Below, piece by piece: positions 1 through 8,498 of a stretch of DNA of 64,000 nt (position 1 is its first letter; the number at the start of each line of letters is the position of its first letter). This DNA is from CAYNNQ01 sp964398785 (GTDB lineage Bacteria > Desulfobacterota > Desulfovibrionia > Desulfovibrionales > Desulfonatronovibrionaceae): NCBI GenBank assembly GCA_964398785.1, contig CAYNNQ010000010.1, positions 1-64,000 of the forward strand, read 5' to 3'. Below the pieces are notes generated by a model, which did no database searches, was not told the DNA's origin, and was given only the letters and a program-made list of their open reading frames with translations. The position numbers were made by a program, and so were the translations under genes.

Positions 1-1
1 A

Positions 2-1609
2 CTAACCGATAACCGCTTCAGGGCCCCCATAGTGCGCAGTATAGCCTACGGCAACGCGAGATCCTTAAAAGAACCTATAATCAGCCGCACCTTCGGGGCT
101 ACCGTAATCAACCGGACTCCAGCTTATGCAACCACCTGGGACTTAAGCGTACAACTGACGGACAAAGAAGGCAGGCCCATGGCCGATACAAACATCTTCA
201 TTTCTGTCTTCAACTATGCCTGTTTTCGCCCGGTGGCCAGGCTGAAAACAGATAAACACGGACATGCCTCTGTCTCCCTGGGGCGGGGCAGTTTTCTTTT
301 GACAGTGCGTGCCCAGGGTCGTTGCGATTACTCCCTGGTCAAAAACATACACCCGGACAAGCGAAAAGAGATAAAGGCCAATCTGACCCTGCGCAGAGAC
401 CGGAAATTCTCCAGGGAAGCATATCTACCTTTTCACCACGGTCCAATACGGGGAATTGAAGAAAGCCAGGCACAGAAAATCACTCCTTTCCCTCCCCTGA
501 AAAATCCTCAAAAAAGGGAACAGGACCGGAAAAAACGGGAAAACCGTTTTCAAGGACTTCAAAAAAATGTTCGCAGATTCTTACAAGCATCCCAGTACAA
601 AGACCTCTCCATTCCACTGAAAAAGGCTGGATTCAACGCCCTTACATTGGCCCGTGTCCTAGACAACACTGAAAACACCGGGAAAACCATAAATTATCTC
701 CAGCAACTACAAGCAAAAGATCTGGCAACCATCTCCTATAGGCAGGCTTACCGGGCCCCTAGCTTGGCCTCCCAGACTCGCAGGCAAGCTGCGCAGGCAG
801 GTATCAACTATGACAATTCCACCTATGAAAATTATGTACTAACTCCCCGCGTGGAATATGAACCCCTGTCTTTTTGGCGGCCACTACTCCAAAAAAAATT
901 CGGAAAACAGGACCTCCGAAACAGGGAAAAGACCCTGCACAAGATCAACCGATTTGTAGCTGCTCTACCGGAGATGGAAAGAGGCTTTTTCGGTCCGGTG
1001 ATGACCCCGGAACAAGTTATGCGTGCCGGACGGGGGACCGACAAGGCCAAAAGAATATTTACCTGCGCTGCACTGAGATCAACGGGTATTCCTTCTCGGT
1101 ACAACCCGGAGTACAACTTCGTAGAATACCTTTCGAAGGACTCCTGGAAACCCCTTTTCCCGGACCATCCCCAACAGCTAGGTAGATCCAACTCTACCGC
1201 CGAATCCAAAAATTACTTCGGACCCTCGGCCCGAGTAGATATCAATTTCGTATTCAACAGCACCAAACTCACGGGTAAAGGACTCCAATATTTCAAGGAC
1301 TTCAGCATAGCCGAATATACAAAAAAAGGCTATTATCGGGTCCTAAAACACTCCATTCGGGGATCTTTCCCTTCGAACTCCACCAAGTGCCGCATCTACC
1401 TCCCTGCCGGACAATACTGGCTCTTTGCCGGAAAACGCAACACCTATGGAGAACCCACGGTCACTGCCCATAAATTTCGGGCCCGCCCGAACCAAAAAAC
1501 CACGCTGGACATCCGTCTAAAAAAAAGAAGAAACAAGGAAAGGCGAGACAGACCCACTAAGAGAGGAGACCCCGACCCTTCCAAGTGCGGCTTGCGGAAC
1601 AAAAAGTGA
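2..1609 (+). CDS. Transglutaminase-like fold protein, 5'-truncated by window edge, probably inactive
   Basis: The frame is open from base 2, so the real start lies upstream; a GTG at 32 is the first start codon inside the window. After it come a beta-rich segment resembling a carboxypeptidase-regulatory or Ig-like fold (residues ~35-120, counted from the GTG), a basic linker, and a region around residues 330-375 with the shape of a transglutaminase core (R-x-G...RSTGIPSRY). Ungapped comparison with the active TgpA-like core later in this window puts Asp337 where the nucleophilic Cys should be and Tyr361 where the His should be. Catalysis is therefore unlikely. The C-terminus is very basic (KKRRNKERRDRP). 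It may be a secreted or envelope scaffold; no function is assigned. The next gene is 450 bp away. Confidence 0.6.
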   Translation, partial: LTDNRFRAPIVRSIAYGNARSLKEPIISRTFGATVINRTPAYATTWDLSVQLTDKEGRPMADTNIFISVFNYACFRPVARLKTDKHGHASVSLGRGSFLLTVRAQGRCDYSLVKNIHPDKRKEIKANLTLRRDRKFSREAYLPFHHGPIRGIEESQAQKITPFPPLKNPQKREQDRKKRENRFQGLQKNVRRFLQASQYKDLSIPLKKAGFNALTLARVLDNTENTGKTINYLQQLQAKDLATISYRQAYRAPSLASQTRRQAAQAGINYDNSTYENYVLTPRVEYEPLSFWRPLLQKKFGKQDLRNREKTLHKINRFVAALPEMERGFFGPVMTPEQVMRAGRGTDKAKRIFTCAALRSTGIPSRYNPEYNFVEYLSKDSWKPLFPDHPQQLGRSNSTAESKNYFGPSARVDINFVFNSTKLTGKGLQYFKDFSIAEYTKKGYYRVLKHSIRGSFPSNSTKCRIYLPAGQYWLFAGKRNTYGEPTVTAHKFRARPNQKTTLDIRLKKRRNKERRDRPTKRGDPDPSKCGLRNKK

Positions 1610-1745
1610 TATGTCAGTATAAAAGTAAATAATGATAAGTCCTATTGCCTTAGACTAATTATGTGCTTATACACCCTCTAGTCCATAGAAATTTTGCCAT
1701 AAACAGAGGGAACTTTATATTCTCAAAACGAAAATCATGCCATGC

Positions 1746-1997
1746 TCATCGTTTTTCGGGAATCGTCAAATATGGATCTCCTCTCAATTCGAGAATATCC
1801 ATCGGCCCCTCTTCACAGTCAGAGAAGGAATCTGGAGTATATTTTCCGATCCACTTCGTTGTTTCGGAGTCCCCTAGCAGTACTGCCGCAACTGCAAAAA
1901 GGCGATGGCTGGAGATAAATGCACAGATTAAATTTTGCAAATCTATGATTTTATTTAAAAATTTCAAATTAAAACTAAATACTGCCTGCAAAGACAT
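1746..1997 (-). CDS. Possible small hypothetical protein (83 aa)
   Basis: This weak ORF lies in a 450-bp gap between two plus-strand genes. Its C-terminal half (GDSETTKWIGKY...DCEEGPMDILELRGD) is acidic and has protein-like composition, while the N-terminal half is AT-rich and poorly convincing. No good ribosome-binding site precedes the ATG. It could be a remnant of a longer gene. The overlapping 122-codon plus-strand frame looks less protein-like. I do not recognise the family. The rest of the gap (1610-1745, 1998-2059) shows nothing I can name. Confidence 0.3.
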   Translation of the reverse strand: MSLQAVFSFNLKFLNKIIDLQNLICAFISSHRLFAVAAVLLGDSETTKWIGKYTPDSFSDCEEGPMDILELRGDPYLTIPEKR

Positions 1998-2059
1998 ATT
2001 TTTTGTATGCGCATCAGTACCTGCAAATTAAACAGACATACAGCCCGCTCTTATAATTA

Positions 2060-2866
2060 ATGTCCAAATCCGATTCCGCAAAGAGCATTTCATTTAAAGA
2101 ATCACTGCAGATATTCGAATTTGTACTCTTGCTGGTAATTTTGGGCTGGGTAATGTACAGTGGCACCGAGACGCTCGGGTACAACTGGCAGTGGTATCGT
2201 ATTCCGCGCTATATCTTTGGTTCCGGACAGACTTTAAGCGCCGGCCCACTGCTACAGGGGTTGTGGGTAACCGTAAAAATCACAGCTTCCAGTCTTTTAT
2301 TCACCCTCGTCTTCGGGACTACGACCGCCCTTTTCCGCCTCAGTGGATCACTCACCGCCAATATCCTGGCCCGGTTATACTTGGAATCGGCAAGGAACAC
2401 CCCTTTACTGATCCAACTTTTCTTCAACTATTTTGTTTTATCCCCCATACTCGGACTGAGTCCTTTCTGGACCGCAGTGTTAACTCTGGCTCTGTTCGAA
2501 GGGTCTTACGCCTCGGAAATTATAAGGGCGGGAATAATTTCCATAGAGCAAGGACAATGGGAAGCCGGTAGAAGCACTGGCCTGAAAAGCTCACACACAT
2601 ACATACATATCATCCTGCCCCAGGCCCTGAAACTCATCCTTCCCCCGATAACCAGTCAAAGCGTTTCACTATTAAAAGATTCGGCACTTGTAAGCACAAT
2701 TGCCATTTATGATCTCACGATGCAGGGTCAAACCATAATTTCCCAAACCTTTTTGACCTTCGAAGTATGGTTCACCGTGGCCGGGATATATTTAATCCTT
2801 TCCTTGGCCTTGTCCGGGTTAATAAATTTTTTCAGTCCCAGCTACACCCACTCACAAATCAAATAA
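2060..2866 (+). CDS. Polar amino-acid ABC transporter permease (HisM/GlnP family)
   Basis: An inner-membrane permease of 268 aa belonging to the polar amino-acid uptake family. Hydrophobic segments alternate with the cytoplasmic EAA loop around residues 170-200 (EQGQWEAGRSTGLKSSHTYI), the docking site for the ATPase. The N-terminal part shares the 'GYNWQWYRIPRYI' style of the second permease at 3763, so the two probably form a heterodimeric pore. The gene is followed after 15 bp, with a GGAGGG ribosome-binding site, by the binding protein. No obvious Shine-Dalgarno sequence precedes this ATG. No ATP-binding subunit is encoded nearby. Confidence 0.88.
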   Translation: MSKSDSAKSISFKESLQIFEFVLLLVILGWVMYSGTETLGYNWQWYRIPRYIFGSGQTLSAGPLLQGLWVTVKITASSLLFTLVFGTTTALFRLSGSLTANILARLYLESARNTPLLIQLFFNYFVLSPILGLSPFWTAVLTLALFEGSYASEIIRAGIISIEQGQWEAGRSTGLKSSHTYIHIILPQALKLILPPITSQSVSLLKDSALVSTIAIYDLTMQGQTIISQTFLTFEVWFTVAGIYLILSLALSGLINFFSPSYTHSQIK

Positions 2867-2881
2867 ACAGGAGGGAGTGTC

Positions 2882-3703
2882 ATGTTTTTCCGGAAAATCT
2901 GCCTTGCCTTACTCGCGTTAATTATTTTCTGCGCAACAGCCCAAGCCAAGGATATCCGCCAAGATCTCACCCAGGAAAGCACCTTGGAAAAGGTTTTGGA
3001 GCGAGGGGTACTCAAAGTAGGAATGTCCACGTTTCTTCCCTGGGCCATGAAAAATAAGGAAGGCGAACTTATAGGCTTTGAGATTGATGTAGCCCGTAGA
3101 CTGGCTAAAGACATGGGAGTTGAAGTCCAGTTCGTACCCACGAAATGGTCGGGGATAATCCCTGCCCTTCTGACAGGGAAATTCGACGTGATCATCGGAG
3201 GGATGGGCATCCGACCGGACAGGAATATCAAAGTAAATTTCACCATACCTTATGAACATTCCGGGATGTCCTTGGTGGCCAGTAAGCAAAAAGCCAAGGG
3301 ATTCGACTCCTTGGAGGACTTTAATAAAAAAAATGTCACCCTGGCCGCACGGCTGGGGACCACGGCGGCGGATGCAGCCAAAAAACACATGCCCCGGGCC
3401 AAGTTGAAACTTTTTGACGAGGAAGCCCAAGCCATACAAGAGCTCTTGAACGGAAGGGTGCACGCGGTTGTAGCTTCGGCTCCCATGCCCTCATTTCAGG
3501 CCATTCAGCACCAGAATAGACTTTTCGTGCCTCTGGAAGACACATTCACCAAAGAACCTATTGGATTCGCTGTACGCAAAGGGGACGTGGACACCCTCAA
3601 CTATTTCAATAACTGGATAAGAGTGCGCAAGGCGGAAGGCTGGTTGCAAGAAAGGAAAGAATACTGGTTCGGGACAAAAAAATGGGAAGATCAAATCCGA
3701 TAA
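2882..3703 (+). CDS. Periplasmic amino-acid-binding protein (SBP family 3)
   Basis: A solute-binding protein of 273 aa for a polar amino-acid ABC transporter. The first ~22 residues form a Sec signal peptide ending in AQA. The mature part has the family-3 layout: 'GVLKVGMSTFLPWAM', then 'LIGFEIDVARRLAKDMGV' and 'GKFDVIIGGMGIRPDR', which correspond to ligand-contacting segments of the HisJ/GlnH fold. A strong GGAGGG ribosome-binding site lies 6 bp before the ATG. The gene sits between two permeases, and a long hairpin follows its stop codon. The ligand cannot be read from the sequence; glutamate, glutamine, arginine or similar are possible. Confidence 0.88.
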   Translation: MFFRKICLALLALIIFCATAQAKDIRQDLTQESTLEKVLERGVLKVGMSTFLPWAMKNKEGELIGFEIDVARRLAKDMGVEVQFVPTKWSGIIPALLTGKFDVIIGGMGIRPDRNIKVNFTIPYEHSGMSLVASKQKAKGFDSLEDFNKKNVTLAARLGTTAADAAKKHMPRAKLKLFDEEAQAIQELLNGRVHAVVASAPMPSFQAIQHQNRLFVPLEDTFTKEPIGFAVRKGDVDTLNYFNNWIRVRKAEGWLQERKEYWFGTKKWEDQIR

Positions 3704-3712
3704 AAATTATAA

Positions 3713-3745
3713 GGTGTCTGGGGAAGGTCAACTTTCCCTGACACC
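3713..3745 (+). promoter_or_regulatory. Intercistronic hairpin after binding-protein gene
   Basis: GGTGTC pairs with GACACC, and an inner GGGGAAG pairs with CTTTCCC (one G-T wobble), giving a near-continuous stem of about 14 bp with a 5-nt loop. There is no T-run, so it is unlikely to be an intrinsic terminator. Such hairpins after binding-protein genes typically protect the 3' end of the abundant mRNA while the permease downstream is made at lower level. That role is inferred. Confidence 0.6.
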
Positions 3746-3762
3746 GGCTAAAAAAGATTGCG

Positions 3763-4650
3763 ATGCAAACCAAACGGCTCAGATTTACCATACTGGACGC
3801 CGTGCTTATTCCCATCCTGGGATCAGCCGCAGCGTATATCCTGTATAGAGTAACCCTGGAAATGAACTATACATGGGACTGGTCCATTATACCCCAGTAC
3901 CTCATACGGCACGACCCAAAAGCAGGATATGTCCCCAATCTGCTACTTCAGGGTTTTGCCGCAACCATCCGTTTAAGCTTCTGGACGACTCTGCTAGCCC
4001 TGCTTTTGGGCACCTTTTTCGGACTGTTCCGAACGGCCGGAAGCCTTTTCAAAAGACTAACCGGCGGATTCTATGTAGGACTGGTCCGGAACATACCTCC
4101 ACTTGTATGGGTCTTTCTCTTCTATTTCTTTATAAGTGATCAACTGATGCCCTTGTTGCATCTAGACCCAATCCTGCGCAGTCAGCCAAGCGCAATCCAG
4201 AAGACAATCTCCTTCCTGCTCGCCCCTCCGGGGAGACTCTCTCCGTTTGTTTCCGCCATACTTACCCTCGCCCTGTATGAAGGCGCGTATATCGCGGAAA
4301 TAGTCCGAGGAGGCATCCAGTCAATCGAAACGGGGCAATGGGAGGCCGCGGCATCGCAAGGACTCTCCAAATGGCAGCAATTGCGCTATGTAGTCCTGCC
4401 GCAGGCCTTCGAAAGAATCCTCCCACCCTTGGCCGGGCAGTTCATCTCTGCTATAAAGGATTCGGCCATAGTCTCGGTAATTTCTGTCCAGGAGCTTACC
4501 TTCCAGGGTATGGAATTGATGGCCGCCACTTACCGTACTTTCGAAATATGGATCACTGTCACCGCACTCTATTTCCTGCTCACCTTCTCCTGCTCCATGG
4601 CTGTAGGGAAGCTGGAACGCTTTTTGACACAGAGAAGACTGTCCGCATAG
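3763..4650 (+). CDS. Polar amino-acid ABC transporter permease (second subunit)
   Basis: A 295-aa inner-membrane permease of the HisM/GlnP family with an EAA loop near residues 190-220 (ETGQWEAAASQGLSKWQQL). It carries an extra loop around residues 135-160 between membrane helices that the 2060 permease lacks. Together with the genes at 2060 and 2882 it makes an uptake system missing only its ATPase, which must be supplied from elsewhere in the genome. It ends 8 bp before the convergent tgt gene, so transcription from both sides meets here. Confidence 0.88.
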   Translation: MQTKRLRFTILDAVLIPILGSAAAYILYRVTLEMNYTWDWSIIPQYLIRHDPKAGYVPNLLLQGFAATIRLSFWTTLLALLLGTFFGLFRTAGSLFKRLTGGFYVGLVRNIPPLVWVFLFYFFISDQLMPLLHLDPILRSQPSAIQKTISFLLAPPGRLSPFVSAILTLALYEGAYIAEIVRGGIQSIETGQWEAAASQGLSKWQQLRYVVLPQAFERILPPLAGQFISAIKDSAIVSVISVQELTFQGMELMAATYRTFEIWITVTALYFLLTFSCSMAVGKLERFLTQRRLSA

Positions 4651-4658
4651 TTCTCTCT

Positions 4659-5771
4659 TCATTCTTCGTATATATCCCTGTAATGGGAGAGCATGGAAGT
4701 AAATCTTTTTTCCTGGATTGCCTTCCCGGCTTGGCGGGCCAAGTTCACGAAAAAATGCACGTTATGCAAGGTATTCAGACGATAGGCCAATAGTTCCCGG
4801 CAAGTATACAAATGCCGCAAATAAGCCCTAGAAAAGTTACGACAAGTATAACACGCGCATTCCGGATCCAGGGGATCTTCGTCTTCCCTGAACTCTGCTC
4901 TTTTTATATTCACCTGCCCCCGGGAAGTATACAGGGTGCCATTACGGGCATTGCGCGTGGGGAGCACGCAATCAAACATATCTATACCCGCGGCAATCGC
5001 TTCAAGTATATCCAAGGGTTTACCAACTCCCATCAAATACCGAGGCTTTTGTTTGGGCAACAAAGGAGGAATACTGCGTACCAGGGAAAGCATTTCCTCT
5101 TTGGGTTCTCCCACGCTAAGCCCGCCGATTGCGAAACCTTCAAAATCGATTTCGGTTATTCTCTTCGCGCTTTCACGGCGCAAGTCTTCAAAAAATCCTC
5201 CCTGCACAATGCCGAACATCATCCGGCCTCCACTCCGGGCGGGCAAAGCTGAACGGCAACGCTGCGCCCAGCGTGTGGTGAGCTCCATGGATTTCTTGGT
5301 GTATTCATAAGGTGCCCCATAAGGAACACACTCATCCAAAACCATAATTATGTCCGACCCGATGTTTTCCTGGATATGCACCACCTTCTCCGGGGAAAAG
5401 AAATGCCTGGATCCGTCAATATGAGAGGCAAACTCCACCCCTTCCTCAGTAAGTTGACGTAGATCGGAAAGGCTAAAAATCTGGAACCCTCCGGAATCAG
5501 TAAGTAAGGAACCGTCCCAGTGCATGAATTCGTGCAGTCCACCCAGGCGGCGCAACATCTGATCCCCGGGCCGAAGATAGAGATGGTAGGTGTTTCCCAA
5601 AATGATCTGGGCCCCGGTTGCCTGCAAATCGTCCGGCCCCAGACTTTTCACGCTTCCCCGCGTACCCACCGGCATAAATACCGGAGTCTCCAACTCACCG
5701 TGTGCAGTCTGCAGCGTGGCAGACCTCGCTTCTCCTTCCTCGGCCCGTAAATTAAAATCTCCGATGCCCAT
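4659..5771 (-). CDS. tgt: Queuine/preQ1 tRNA-guanine transglycosylase
   Basis: Exchanges guanine-34 for preQ1 in tRNAs with GUN anticodons, the first committed tRNA step of queuosine synthesis. At 370 aa the length is normal for bacterial Tgt. Visible motifs are 'DSGGFQIFSL' with a catalytic Asp, 'GGLSVGEPKEEM', 'CVLPTRNARNG' carrying the nucleophilic Asp region, and the zinc site CxCxxC...H near the C-terminus (CACYTC). It starts directly at the stop codon of nth (no gap), so the two are probably co-transcribed from the nth side. Confidence 0.96.
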   Translation of the reverse strand: MGIGDFNLRAEEGEARSATLQTAHGELETPVFMPVGTRGSVKSLGPDDLQATGAQIILGNTYHLYLRPGDQMLRRLGGLHEFMHWDGSLLTDSGGFQIFSLSDLRQLTEEGVEFASHIDGSRHFFSPEKVVHIQENIGSDIIMVLDECVPYGAPYEYTKKSMELTTRWAQRCRSALPARSGGRMMFGIVQGGFFEDLRRESAKRITEIDFEGFAIGGLSVGEPKEEMLSLVRSIPPLLPKQKPRYLMGVGKPLDILEAIAAGIDMFDCVLPTRNARNGTLYTSRGQVNIKRAEFREDEDPLDPECACYTCRNFSRAYLRHLYTCRELLAYRLNTLHNVHFFVNLARQAGKAIQEKRFTSMLSHYRDIYEE

Positions 5772-6425
5772 TTAATTTCCACTCTTCCTTGTCTCCGCCG
5801 CCGCCCATAAACACATACCCCGCAACTCGCAAACCCGGCAGCGTGGATTTCTCGCATTACAAACTTCCCGGCCGAACCAAACCAAACTGTTATTCAGCTC
5901 CCCCCATTTTTTTTGAGGGAACAAACGCATCAAATCATTTTCCACTCCCTTGGGATCCCGACGATCCGTAAGTCCCAATCTGGAAGTTATCCTCTGTACA
6001 TGGGTATCCACGGCAACCCCCTCATTTATGCCCCAAGCCCCGAAAAGAACAATATTGGCTGTCTTCCTGGCTACACCGGGAAGAGCCAAAAGTTCTTGCA
6101 TACTTTTGGGTACGTTGCCGCCGTGTTCCTTTACTATCCTCTCCGCCGCCATTCGTAGGTTGCGTGCCTTATTTCGGTAAAAACCAGTGGAATAGACCAC
6201 CTCCTCCACCTCTTTCGCCCCGGCTTTTTCCAGTGCATGCGGACCGGGCCATTTCCGGAAGAAGACCGGGAGTACTCGGTTCACCCTCTCGTCTGTACAC
6301 TGCGCAGAAAGTATTGTAGCCACCAAAAGTTCCCACGGGTTGCTCCAGTGCAGGGCCGATTGTGGAGAATTATAGCGTTTTTCCAGTAATTGCATTATCT
6401 TTTGTGCTTTCTGGTATTTGTCCAT
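5772..6425 (-). CDS. nth: Endonuclease III (DNA glycosylase/AP lyase)
   Basis: Removes oxidised pyrimidines and cleaves the abasic site in base-excision repair. The 217-aa protein has the helix-hairpin-helix 'LPGVARKTANIV' with the catalytic Lys, the catalytic Asp in 'AVDTHVQR', and the C-terminal [4Fe-4S] motif C-x6-C-x2-C-x5-C (CNARNPRCRVCELRGMC). It is the upstream gene of a two-gene unit with tgt. Its promoter should lie in the 6426-6500 region next to a dispersed repeat copy. Confidence 0.96.
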   Translation of the reverse strand: MDKYQKAQKIMQLLEKRYNSPQSALHWSNPWELLVATILSAQCTDERVNRVLPVFFRKWPGPHALEKAGAKEVEEVVYSTGFYRNKARNLRMAAERIVKEHGGNVPKSMQELLALPGVARKTANIVLFGAWGINEGVAVDTHVQRITSRLGLTDRRDPKGVENDLMRLFPQKKWGELNNSLVWFGREVCNARNPRCRVCELRGMCLWAAAETRKSGN

Positions 6426-6499
6426 CTTTAGCCAATCCTTTCCCCGCCCCTTTCTTTTTTGCTCTTTCTCCTCTATATGGAAAAGCCAGTACGAACTTA

Positions 6500-6642
6500 G
6501 TTCTTATTAGGTTCGAAAATGAGATTTTCTCCCGTTTAACAAGGAAATCAAGTAATTATGGGCAAGCGTATCTTAATACAGGATCGAATAATCACCAAAA
6601 CCTTAACAGTTAACCTGGAAAAGGCCAGTTGCGGGTGGAAAA
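6500..6642 (+). repeat. Dispersed MITE-like repeat, internally deleted copy 1
   Basis: Matches the ~185-bp family (see the copy at 16433) but lacks ~45 bp around the first hairpin. It keeps the left end GTTCTTATT, the central block with GTTTAACAAGGAAAT and the GCGTATCTTAATAC hairpin, and a diverged right end GGGTGGAAAA. It is flanked by the direct repeats GAACTTA (6493-6499) and TAACTTA (6643-6649), 6 of 7 identical. It lies between nth and hisH, which are divergently transcribed. It is the most diverged of the copies that keep both ends, suggesting it is old. Confidence 0.75.
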
Positions 6643-6774
6643 TAACTTAACTCGCTGCAAAAGTACACTTTGGCAACCTGTCCTGTATGAAAGGGCAGAA
6701 AAAGCTTTTCAGACAGGAAGGGTTTTGTTAGGTGCCACTTTTTGGACAACGCATATGTAAAAAAGGAGATTGGC

Positions 6775-7413
6775 ATGCTGGCTATTGTCAACTACAATGC
6801 CGGTAATTTGACCAGCGTCAAGCGAGCCTTGGATTATTTAAATATTTCCAGTATAATAACCGAATCCAAGGAAACTCTTTTTTCGGCTGATGGGATTATA
6901 TTTCCCGGTGTGGGCGCAGCCGGATCGGCCATGGACTATTTAAAAAGCCGGGAACTGGATTCTGCCCTGAAGGAAAGTGTCCTACAAAAAAAACCCCTTT
7001 TGGGCATTTGCCTTGGCTCGCAGATAGTTATGGAGCGTAGCCCGGAAAACCATACGGATACTCTGGGTCTTGTGCCGGGAAACTGTACCGCCTTCGCCCC
7101 CGAACTCCGGGACGAACAAGGCGAACCGATCAATATCCCGCATATGGGCTGGAATAGTGTACATCTGCAAAAAAGCTGTTTACTTTTTAAGGATATAGAC
7201 CGCAGTGCACAATTCTATTTCGTACACACCTACTACCCACAGCCGACCCCAGAATACCTGATAGGGGAAACTTCTTACGGCACCCGATTTTGTTCGGTAC
7301 TGGGCCGGGAAGGTCTCTGGGCACTCCAGTTTCATCCGGAAAAAAGCGGCCGTCCAGGGCTGAGTATTCTGGAAAACTTTAATTCCTACTGCCGGGGTAA
7401 AAAAAATGCTTAG
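6775..7413 (+). CDS. hisH: Imidazole glycerol phosphate synthase, glutaminase subunit
   Basis: Releases ammonia from glutamine and passes it to HisF in histidine biosynthesis. The class-I amidotransferase fold shows the nucleophile elbow 'LLGICLGSQIV' with Cys near residue 80 and the 'FHPEKSG' His-Glu pair. An in-frame ATG at 6742 exists, but AAGGAG at 6763-6768 and the family N-terminus 'MLAIVNYNAGN' fix the start at 6775, giving 212 aa. It overlaps hisF by 8 bp, consistent with translational coupling of the two subunits. Confidence 0.95.
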   Translation: MLAIVNYNAGNLTSVKRALDYLNISSIITESKETLFSADGIIFPGVGAAGSAMDYLKSRELDSALKESVLQKKPLLGICLGSQIVMERSPENHTDTLGLVPGNCTAFAPELRDEQGEPINIPHMGWNSVHLQKSCLLFKDIDRSAQFYFVHTYYPQPTPEYLIGETSYGTRFCSVLGREGLWALQFHPEKSGRPGLSILENFNSYCRGKKNA

Positions 7414-8185
7414 CAAGAGAATAATACCGTGCCTAGATGTGCGGGACGGCAAGCTGACCAAGGGCATAAAGTTCAAGGGCAACGTGGACATTGGGGACCC
7501 TGTGCAAACAGCCCGGCTGTACTACGAGAATGGAGCGGATGAAATCGTTTTCTACGATATAACCGCCTCTTCGGAAGGGCGAAGCATTATGCTCCAGGTA
7601 GTGGAAGAAGTGGCTTCCCGGATATTCATCCCTTTCTCCGTAGGGGGCGGAGTATCTTCGGTACAGGACATGCGTGACGTCCTTTCGGCAGGAGCGGAAA
7701 AAATCTCAGTAAACTCTGCGGCAGTGAAGGATCCGCAAATAATTTCCGAGGGTGCACGCGCTTTTGGGTCCCAATGCATTGTAGTCGGAATGGATGTACT
7801 CCGGGTCGAGAGTTCCGAAACGATTCCTTCCGGTTACGAAATAGTCATCCACGGAGGACGGAAAAAGATGGGTATGGATGCCGTGGAATGGGCGAAAAAA
7901 GCGGAAAAGCTGGGGGCCGGCGAGATATGTCTCAACTCCATTGACGCGGACGGGACAAAAGAAGGATATGAATTGAACCTGACCCGGATTATATGCGAAA
8001 GTGTGCGCATACCGGTAATAGCCTCCGGGGGGGCTGGCAGCCCGCAACACATGGTGGATGCTGTCACCAGCGGCAAGGCTTCCGCGGCCCTGATAGCCTC
8101 AATTGTCCACTACGGGGAGTATACCGTGCCGGAAATAAAAAAAATAATGCAGGACCAAGGCGTTCCCATGCGCATGGTCTGGTAG
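7406..8185 (+). CDS. hisF: Imidazole glycerol phosphate synthase, cyclase subunit
   Basis: A (beta/alpha)8 barrel that converts PRFAR plus ammonia to imidazole glycerol phosphate and AICAR. The 259-aa protein begins 'MLSKRIIPCLDVRDGKLTKG' with catalytic Asp11, and 'VVGMDVLRV' carries the second catalytic Asp. The phosphate-binding segments 'VGGGV' and 'ASGGAGS' are intact. It overlaps hisH by 8 bp and is followed after 6 bp by a small gene of unknown function. Other his genes are not in the window. Confidence 0.96.
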   Translation: MLSKRIIPCLDVRDGKLTKGIKFKGNVDIGDPVQTARLYYENGADEIVFYDITASSEGRSIMLQVVEEVASRIFIPFSVGGGVSSVQDMRDVLSAGAEKISVNSAAVKDPQIISEGARAFGSQCIVVGMDVLRVESSETIPSGYEIVIHGGRKKMGMDAVEWAKKAEKLGAGEICLNSIDADGTKEGYELNLTRIICESVRIPVIASGGAGSPQHMVDAVTSGKASAALIASIVHYGEYTVPEIKKIMQDQGVPMRMVW

Positions 8186-8191
8186 ATTGTC

Positions 8192-8494
8192 ATGTCTGCG
8201 CCAAGACTTACAATAGAATCCATGACCCATTGCGAGGCCGAAGTTTTTACCAAAGTCCTGGAGGGGGAGGATGCCTTAAGCAAAGCAACCAAGCTCTTGG
8301 AGGGACTACGTTCGCATCATTTCCAGGCAGTTATCTGGGAAAAAGACAAATATATGGGTGGAACATGGTTCAACCCTATTCAGGGTAAATGGACAGCCGA
8401 ATTCCTGGAGATGAGCTGGGACACGGAAAACACAGCTCAAGAAATTGTCCGCGAAGTGCAAAAAAAGGAAGCAGAAAGAAATACCCCGCGGTGA
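8192..8494 (+). CDS. Conserved-looking hypothetical protein (100 aa)
   Basis: Begins 6 bp after hisF and so probably shares its transcript. The 100-aa soluble protein is mixed alpha/beta with a Trp/Gly-rich middle (EKDKYMGGTWFNP...GKWTAEFLEMSW) and a charged helical tail. There is no signal peptide, membrane segment or Cys pair. It ends 4 bp before the convergent moaC. The family is not recognised; a link to histidine synthesis would be inference from position only. Confidence 0.65.
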   Translation: MSAPRLTIESMTHCEAEVFTKVLEGEDALSKATKLLEGLRSHHFQAVIWEKDKYMGGTWFNPIQGKWTAEFLEMSWDTENTAQEIVREVQKKEAERNTPR

Positions 8495-8498
8495 GGGT

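Noticed and set aside
1663..2031. 122-codon plus-strand ORF
   Set aside because: Composition (Ser/Lys/Phe-rich without pattern) and lack of a ribosome-binding site make it less likely than the minus-strand frame, itself weak.
2052..2057. TATAAT just before the 2060 permease
   Set aside because: It lies only 3 bp before the ATG, so transcription from it would start inside the gene.
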